A stretch of 12,249 nt of DNA from Bacteroidales bacterium (GTDB taxonomy: Bacteria > Bacteroidota > Bacteroidia > Bacteroidales > UBA932): the NCBI GenBank assembly GCA_004556005.1, contig SFJA01000056.1, positions 1 to 12,249 of the forward strand, written 5' to 3'. The first letter of the stretch is position 1; each line of letters starts with the position of its first letter. Shown here piece by piece: positions 7,946 to 12,249 of this stretch. Position numbers and translations under genes: made by a program. The notes under the pieces are model-generated. The model searched no databases. It saw only the letters and a list, made by a program, of their open reading frames with translations, and was not told the origin of the DNA.

Positions 7946-8628
7946 TGGCTATTTATGACAATATCAAGGCATTGCGGGCTTCACTTCCGGACGGAGTGAA
8001 GCTCGTTGCGGTTTCTAAGTATCATCCTTTCGAGAGGATAGTGGAGGCTTATGAGGCGGGGCAGCGTGATTTTGGCGAGAATCGTCCGCAGGAGCTTCAG
8101 AAGAAGGTTATTGCGATGCGTGAGTGGCTTGGTTCAAGGGGTCTCGAGGATGATGTTAGATGGCATTTTTTGGGTCATCTGCAGACTAACAAGTTGAAGA
8201 TGGTTCTTCCTTATGCTTCTCTTGTTCAGTCTGTTGATTCGCTTCATCTTCTTCAGGAAATCAATGCCTGGAGCCTCAAGAACAATATTGTTACCGATGT
8301 GCTTCTGGAGATGCATATCGCGGCAGAGGAGAGTAAGCAGGGCTTTGTTGAAGAGGAAGTGCTTGAGATTATGTTTGCAAACACTTCTTACAGGGGAGTG
8401 AGGATTTGTGGTCTTATGGGTATGGCTTCTCACGTTGACGATGAGGCTGCCATCGATGCGGATTTTTCTCGGATCGAGGACTTTTTCCACTATCTCAAGG
8501 ACCTTTTTCCTGAACTTGAGTGCTTTAGGGAGCTTTCCATAGGTATGTCTTCCGACTGGGAAATAGCTGTTTCGCACAGTGCGAGCATAGTACGTATAGG
8601 AACGGCTATTTTTGGAGATAAAGAATAA
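7945..8628 (+). CDS. PLP homeostasis protein, YggS/PLPBP family
   Basis: YggS-type proteins bind pyridoxal 5'-phosphate on a single TIM-barrel domain resembling alanine racemase. They maintain B6 and amino-acid balance without a known enzymatic reaction. Starting at ATG 7945 the product has 227 residues, the family's normal length; the frame stays open further upstream into yidC, but that extension does not resemble the family. Lys25 in AVSKYHP is the expected Schiff-base lysine. FGENRPQEL, WHFLGHLQTNK, GLMGMAS, LSIGMSSDW and VRIGTAIFG follow in order. One oddity: where the family usually has Gly-Ser-Thr just before (M/I)VRIG, this protein has His-Ser-Ala-Ser. The gene is the last of the operon and runs into the palindrome pair that follows. 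Confidence 0.92.
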   Translation: MAIYDNIKALRASLPDGVKLVAVSKYHPFERIVEAYEAGQRDFGENRPQELQKKVIAMREWLGSRGLEDDVRWHFLGHLQTNKLKMVLPYASLVQSVDSLHLLQEINAWSLKNNIVTDVLLEMHIAAEESKQGFVEEEVLEIMFANTSYRGVRICGLMGMASHVDDEAAIDADFSRIEDFFHYLKDLFPELECFRELSIGMSSDWEIAVSHSASIVRIGTAIFGDKE

Positions 8629-8653
8629 AACTAATTCTATATTACTTATACGA

Positions 8654-8730
8654 CAGTAGCCACCCTGCGGTCCTTCCCACTTCGTGGGCCCCTTCCCTTT
8701 TCGGGAGCCAATGCCGCCAGGTGGCTACTG
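8654..8730. repeat. Palindromic element, copy 1 (REP/BIME-like)
   Basis: This 77-bp unit has 11-bp perfect arms (CAGTAGCCACC at 8654-8664, GGTGGCTACTG at 8720-8730). They continue past a 2x2 mismatch into a 4-bp GCGG/CCGC stem. Inside are two small hairpins: CCCAC-TTC-GTGGG (8676-8688) and TCCC-TTTTC-GGGA (8694-8706). Together they predict a three-way junction. It contains GTAG at one end and CTAC at the other, the tetranucleotide seen in REP elements mobilised by TnpA-REP transposases; that link is inference. It may also terminate transcription from both sides. Confidence 0.8.
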
Positions 8731-8764
8731 CCGCATCCATAATCTAACACTTTTTTTCATAAAA

Positions 8765-8842
8765 CAGTAGCCACCCTGCGGTCCTCCCCACATACGTGGG
8801 TCCCTTCCCTTTTCGGGAGAAGGTGCCGCCAGGTGGCTACTG
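8765..8842. repeat. Palindromic element, copy 2 (REP/BIME-like)
   Basis: This is a second copy in the same orientation, 78 bp, about 90 percent identical by eye to the copy 111 bp upstream. The 11-bp arms (8765-8775, 8832-8842), the GCGG/CCGC step, the CCCAC/GTGGG stem and the TCCC/GGGA stem are all unchanged. The differences fall in loops and junctions (loop TTC becomes ATAC, CCAA becomes AAGG). Conservation of stems with drift of loops argues that structure is what is maintained. The two copies are separated by a 34-bp A/T-rich spacer with a T7 run. Confidence 0.8.
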
Positions 8843-8858
8843 TCGTATCAGATAGAAA

Positions 8859-9629
8859 CTACTTTTTCTGGTATTTGTCGGCGGCTGCCTTCATCTTTTC
8901 GGCACGCTCGGCACTGTTCGGGTGAGAAGAGAACATCTTTGCTACAGCGGAAGAGCTGGCAGAACTGCCTGAGAGCTCGACGAGCTTATTGAGAGCATTG
9001 CACATGCTGTAAGCGCTTTGGCCTCTGGAAATGGCAAACTCGAAACCATACTGGTCAGCAGCATATTCCTGCTTCTGCGAGAACTGAGCATTGATGAAAG
9101 CCTGAGAGATGTCACCAAGAGTTGAAGCAGCGATGGCACCGACATTGCCGGCAGCAGCTACAACGTCAACTGCAGCGGCAGCAAGATAGGCCTTCTTCAT
9201 GGCATTCTTGGTATCCTGATGAACAAGATGTCCCAACTCGTGCCCGATGATAGCAACAAGTTCCTCATCATTCATCACATCCATAAGCCCCGAATAAACC
9301 CTGATGGACCCGTCACCGCAAGCAAAAGCATTGATCTCGTTAGTCTTGTAAACAGCAAAATTCACATCAAGCTCACCAGCCTTGTCCACACCCTTCATCA
9401 GTTTGTTCAAACGGGTAGCATAGCTGCCCCTGTCAATGCTAGCCTCGGCATCCATCTGTGCAATGGACGCCTTGCAAAGCGCAATAATCTGCTCGTCAGT
9501 AATGCTTGCGGCAGTAACCGCTTTACCGGCAGCCGAAGCCAAAGCCTGCTCATTCCAATTGATCTTCTGCAGCAGGGAACAGCCTCCCAACGCAAGGCAA
9601 CAAATACCCAATAGTACAAGTCTTTTCAT
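8859..9629 (-). CDS. Lipoprotein M48 family zinc metalloprotease
   Basis: M48 peptidases of this exported type (compare E. coli LoiP/BepA/YcaL) act in periplasmic and outer-membrane protein quality control. The 256-residue product begins with a signal peptide and lipobox LGGC (Cys17), so it should be lipid-anchored. The zinc site is HELGH at 130-134, with the third ligand expected at Glu188 in QEYAADQYG. The Asn/Phe/Ala/Cys-Gly-Asp-Gly-Ser segment before it (about 100-108) and the C-terminal SSHPNSAERAEKM (about 234-246) are standard for the family. An Ala-rich helix (about 147-170) lies between zinc motifs. No TPR domain is present, unlike BepA. It overlaps the end of lpxB by four bases (ATGA) and is last in a surE-lpxB-M48 operon. 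The true substrate is unknown. Confidence 0.92.
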   Translation of the reverse strand: MKRLVLLGICCLALGGCSLLQKINWNEQALASAAGKAVTAASITDEQIIALCKASIAQMDAEASIDRGSYATRLNKLMKGVDKAGELDVNFAVYKTNEINAFACGDGSIRVYSGLMDVMNDEELVAIIGHELGHLVHQDTKNAMKKAYLAAAAVDVVAAAGNVGAIAASTLGDISQAFINAQFSQKQEYAADQYGFEFAISRGQSAYSMCNALNKLVELSGSSASSSAVAKMFSSHPNSAERAEKMKAAADKYQKK

Positions 9630-10792
9630 AATATATTCTGAATCATTGATTTAGCAATTTTGTTGGATGCCCCATCTCCTCCGAGCACAGTACAGATATC
9701 ACCATAATCACAAATCATACTGTCCCTGTATTCTTCATCAAAAAGAAGTCTCAAAACCTCCTTTTCAAGTTCATCCACGTTAAAATCCTCCTGGATGAGC
9801 TCACGGAAGGCTAACTTGTCGATACATAGGTTGCCAAGAGAAACATATTTGATATGGTCCATCACGTGAAGTACATGCCGTGCAATCCACGCTGTAAAGG
9901 CTCCGGTTGACCAGCATACAACCTGAGGCGTACCGATGATTGCCGTCTCAAGCGAAGCAGTCCCGGAATTGACAATGGCAGCCCTGGCGTGCGAAAGGAC
10001 AGGATAGGTCTCTCCCTGCACAACTTTCACCCTATCTGCAAGCCCGGGTGGAACCAACTTGCGGTACACTTCAACGTCAACGGACGGAGCTGCAGCGATA
10101 ACATATTGCAAGTCAGCACATTCTTCCCGCCTTGAGAGCCTTTCCACAAGCTCCGTGCACACAGGCATCATCCTTCGGATTTCTCCACTTCGGCTACCTG
10201 CAAGTATGGCAACATAATCGCGCCCGTCCAAGCCGCAGCGGCCACGGAACTCCTCCTGACTCTCTCCAATTGCAGGACAATTCCTTATTGCATCAAGCAA
10301 AGGGTTGCCGAGATATACATAAGGAATCTTATGCGCTTCGAAATATTTGCATTCGAAAGGGAAGATAATGTACAGCTTGTCAACATACTTTTTCAGCTGC
10401 CTGTTCCTTCCGGCCCTTGAAGCCCAGGTCTTCGGGGCAATATAATAAAAGACCCTGATGCCTCTCTTGTGGCAGAAACGCGCAATCTTCATATTAAATC
10501 CGGGATAATCGACAAGAATGACTACATCCGGATTGTATGAGAGTATATCTGCCTTGCAGTCAGACAGTTTGCGAAGAAGATAACCCGCCTTTCCAAGCAC
10601 GTCACCCAGCCCCATGACCGCACCGTCCTTGTAGTGCCTGACCAGTTCTCCACGGCCCGCGCTTGCCTGCAGCATCTTCTCGCCCCCGAAAAAGCGGAAG
10701 CGCGACTGCGGGTCTTCGGAAAGCAGACCCTTGATGAGATTGCTGCCGTGCAGGTCCCCGGAGGCTTCTCCGGCAATCAGATAATATCGCAT
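9626..10792 (-). CDS. lpxB: Lipid-A-disaccharide synthase
   Basis: LpxB (glycosyltransferase family GT19) joins lipid X to UDP-2,3-diacylglucosamine, forming the beta-1,6 disaccharide of lipid A at the cytoplasmic face of the inner membrane. At 388 residues it is close to the E. coli enzyme (382). It carries GEASGDLHG (8-16), VDYPGFN (94-100, with Asp95 at the position of a catalytic Asp in IDAPDFN), YIAPKTWASR (117-126), LAGSRSGEI (197-205) and NSGTASLETAIIGTP (275-289). The start lies inside the end of surE (16-base overlap) and the stop overlaps the M48 start. No other lipid A gene is visible in the window. Confidence 0.96.
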   Translation of the reverse strand: MRYYLIAGEASGDLHGSNLIKGLLSEDPQSRFRFFGGEKMLQASAGRGELVRHYKDGAVMGLGDVLGKAGYLLRKLSDCKADILSYNPDVVILVDYPGFNMKIARFCHKRGIRVFYYIAPKTWASRAGRNRQLKKYVDKLYIIFPFECKYFEAHKIPYVYLGNPLLDAIRNCPAIGESQEEFRGRCGLDGRDYVAILAGSRSGEIRRMMPVCTELVERLSRREECADLQYVIAAAPSVDVEVYRKLVPPGLADRVKVVQGETYPVLSHARAAIVNSGTASLETAIIGTPQVVCWSTGAFTAWIARHVLHVMDHIKYVSLGNLCIDKLAFRELIQEDFNVDELEKEVLRLLFDEEYRDSMICDYGDICTVLGGDGASNKIAKSMIQNIL

Positions 10793-11601
10793 AGGCGGGA
10801 GAATTCTTCCTTATCGCTGTTGTCGATGCAGTATGGAACGACACTGATCCAGCCGGACTTGAGCAGCTTGTGGTCGGCTATCGCCGGATCGGTGCCGCAA
10901 TCGACGAAGTCGCCGAGGATAACATATGCGCTTTCGCCTTCTTCGAGAGCGTCGAGGTAGGCGAGGGCTTCGCTGCCGGGCTCGAAACGGCCGGATGAGA
11001 GGAATTGACGGTAAGGAACGAACTGGTCCTTCCAGTATCCCATTCCCATCAATGCAGGCTTGACCCCGAGTATCTTCTCCGCCGGAATGTCCGGGAAATT
11101 GATATTGTAGGCAAGTCCAGCCTTGTCGGGCCAGTTTGCAAGTATTTTGTGGAGAATGTCCGGGAAGAACTTTTCCACGACAGAAAAGTCGGCATCGGGA
11201 CTAAGGTTGGAAAGACTGACGGCGACTGCCTTGACCCCGTTGATTACGCCTTCGGTGCTGGCCCCGACGGTTCCGCTGTAAAGTGCTGCTACAGCGGCGT
11301 TTGAGCCGTGGTTAATGCCACTGACCACAAGGTCGGGCCTTTCGCCTCCGAATATTATGTCGATTCCGTATTTTATGCAGCAGGACGGGGTAGCGTCAAG
11401 GTACCACCAGTCGGCGCCGTCCATTTCTCCGATATGCTTTGCCGCAACCGGCTTCATGCCAATGGTAATGGCCAGCGACATTCCGCTCTGAGGATGTTTC
11501 GGAGAGACTACCGTGACGTCGCCGAAACGGGTGAGCATTTTTACAAGGCAATGTATGCCAGCGGCCTTGTAGCCGTCATCATTTGTTACAAGTATCTTCA
11601 T
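10777..11601 (-). CDS. surE: 5'/3'-nucleotidase SurE
   Basis: SurE is a metal-dependent phosphatase that dephosphorylates nucleoside monophosphates, associated with stationary-phase survival. Starting at ATG 11601 the protein is 274 residues and begins MKILVTNDDG, the canonical family start. An in-frame ATG at 11610 and a TTG at 11622 are further upstream, but the TTG lies inside the likely -7 box. Metal ligands fit the family: Asp8-Asp9, Ser39 in QSGMS and Asn97 in SGINHGSN. YSGTVGASTEG (108-118) follows. The length is slightly above the usual 250. It is first in an operon with lpxB and the M48 gene; surE next to lpxB is a familiar Bacteroidetes arrangement. Confidence 0.95.
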   Translation of the reverse strand: MKILVTNDDGYKAAGIHCLVKMLTRFGDVTVVSPKHPQSGMSLAITIGMKPVAAKHIGEMDGADWWYLDATPSCCIKYGIDIIFGGERPDLVVSGINHGSNAAVAALYSGTVGASTEGVINGVKAVAVSLSNLSPDADFSVVEKFFPDILHKILANWPDKAGLAYNINFPDIPAEKILGVKPALMGMGYWKDQFVPYRQFLSSGRFEPGSEALAYLDALEEGESAYVILGDFVDCGTDPAIADHKLLKSGWISVVPYCIDNSDKEEFSRLCDII

Positions 11602-11619
11602 TCCCCTCATTTTTATTCG

Positions 11620-11627
11620 CAAATTTA
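11620..11627 (-). promoter_or_regulatory. Probable -7 box of the surE-lpxB-M48 operon
   Basis: TAAATTTG on the minus strand (plus 11620-11627) matches TAnnTTTG and lies 18 bases upstream of ATG 11601. The expected -33 position shows no TTTG. If real, it excludes the upstream TTG start of surE, because that codon would not be transcribed. Confidence 0.4.
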
Positions 11628-11651
11628 ATAAAAGATGCTTAAATTAGTGCT

Positions 11652-12249
11652 ATGAACACTAAACTAGCTTTAATCGCACTGCTTGTCGCAGTTATCCCTG
11701 AGTCTGCCGAACTCGGCGCAAGGGGCATTTACCGCAAGGGATGGATAGATTTTAACAAGAACGGCCGTATGGACGTTTACGAGAACCCCGCTGCCCCGGT
11801 CGAAGAAAGGGTTGCAGATCTGCTTTCTCAGATGACAATCGAAGAAAAGACCTGCCAGATGGCTACCCTCTACGGCAGCGGCCGCGTCCTTGAGGACAAT
11901 CTGCCTACTGATGCCTGGAGGGACCGGGTGTGGAAGGACGGCATAGGCAACATCGACGAATCAGATACAGAGGTGGTTCGTTGAGCAGACAAGGCTTGGC
12001 ATTCCGGTAGATTTTACGAATGAAGGCATTCGCGGACTGTGTCACGACAGGGCTACCTATTTCCCTTCGCAAAGCGGTCAGGGCGCCACTTGGGACCGCA
12101 ATCTCATACGCAGGATAGGGGAGGCGGAAGCTGCCGAGGCCGATGCTCTAGGTTACACCAACATATACTCTCCCATACTTGACATATGTCAGGACCCGAG
12201 GTGGGGAAGGGCTGTCGAATGCTATGGGGAGGATCCTTTCCTTGTAGGA
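11652..12249 (+). pseudogene. GH3 beta-glycosidase, 5' part, frame-broken, runs off the window
   Basis: GH3 enzymes are retaining beta-glucosidases or beta-xylosidases. The start at 11652 gives a signal-like hydrophobic N-terminus (about residues 4-16). An EF-hand-like loop follows, DFNKNGRMDVYE (residues 33-44; ligand-type residues at loop positions 1, 3, 5, 9 and 12). Then come the GH3 onset VEERVADLLSQMTIEEKTCQM and GIGNIDE. This frame stops at TGA 11982-11984. The next frame, open from about 11956 to the window end, reads QRWFVEQTRLGIPVDFTNEG, then YTNIYSPILD, DPRWGRAVECYGEDP: the same protein's continuation. From memory of the family, about 25-30 residues that normally lie between NIDE and the (I/V)QRWF segment are absent, so the break looks like an internal deletion with frameshift. 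The nucleophile region lies beyond the window. It diverges from surE across 50 bases, with no good plus-strand promoter. Confidence 0.8.

Larger units (their letters stand above)
8648..8848. repeat. Composite inverted repeat enclosing two palindromic elements
   Basis: ATACGACAGTAGCCACC (8648-8664) and GGTGGCTACTGTCGTAT (8832-8848) are perfect 17-bp reverse complements bracketing the whole pair. Each element alone is also palindromic, so the locus can fold as two separate hairpins or one long structure. It fills nearly all of the gap between the convergent yggS and M48 genes, ending 10 bases before the M48 stop codon. Confidence 0.85.

Noticed and set aside
8654..8842. Two spaced repeats considered as a minimal CRISPR array
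   Set aside because: The repeats are 77-78 bp, strongly palindromic with internal hairpins, only two copies with one A/T-rich spacer, and no cas genes nearby.
11640..11647. TAAATTAG as a plus-strand -7 box for the GH3 gene
   Set aside because: It has one mismatch to TAnnTTTG, no -33 element, and would place the transcript start at or inside the start codon.

Overview
This window looks like chromosomal DNA of a Bacteroidetes (Bacteroidales-type) bacterium. Several upstream regions carry the phylum's characteristic -7 box (TAnnTTTG), twice with a TTG about 19-20 bases upstream. Start codons sit behind A/T-rich leaders instead of clear Shine-Dalgarno sequences. The gene set also fits: a long-periplasmic-domain YidC, a DUF349 repeat protein, an adjacent surE-lpxB pair, and exported GH31 and GH3 glycosidases. 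I cannot assign a genus.

Layout. Positions 91-669 (+) encode an HdeD/DUF308 membrane protein that converges on an exported GH31 glycosidase (701-3109, -). Between the GH31 gene and trmD (3406-4089, -) lies a 296-base gap. It holds a compact unit on the minus strand: a promoter, about 130 nt with three hairpins, and a strong intrinsic terminator that ends just upstream of the GH31 gene's own promoter. This is a candidate small RNA or attenuator. trmD diverges from a plus-strand operon of a five-repeat DUF349 protein (4188-6083), the membrane insertase YidC (6083-7945) and the PLP-binding protein YggS (7945-8628), joined by one-base stop/start overlaps.

Between the convergent ends of yggS and the next minus-strand operon (8629-8858) lie two near-identical ~78-bp palindromic elements with nested hairpins. 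Their outermost arms also form a 17-bp perfect inverted repeat around the pair. The minus-strand operon is surE (10777-11601), lpxB (9626-10792) and a lipoprotein M48 metalloprotease (8859-9629), all with overlapping ends. At the right edge, divergent from surE, is the 5' part of a GH3 beta-glycosidase gene (from 11652). Its reading frame is broken near 11960, where about 25-30 family-typical residues also appear to be missing.

Functionally, most of the window is envelope and housekeeping: membrane protein insertion (YidC), lipid A disaccharide synthesis (LpxB), periplasmic proteolysis (M48), tRNA modification (TrmD), nucleotide phosphatase (SurE) and B6 homeostasis (YggS). The two glycosidases reflect a glycan-degrading lifestyle. 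I see no CRISPR array, transposase, phage gene, tRNA or rRNA. The most unusual items are the twin palindromes, the candidate small RNA upstream of the GH31 gene, and the broken GH3 gene.
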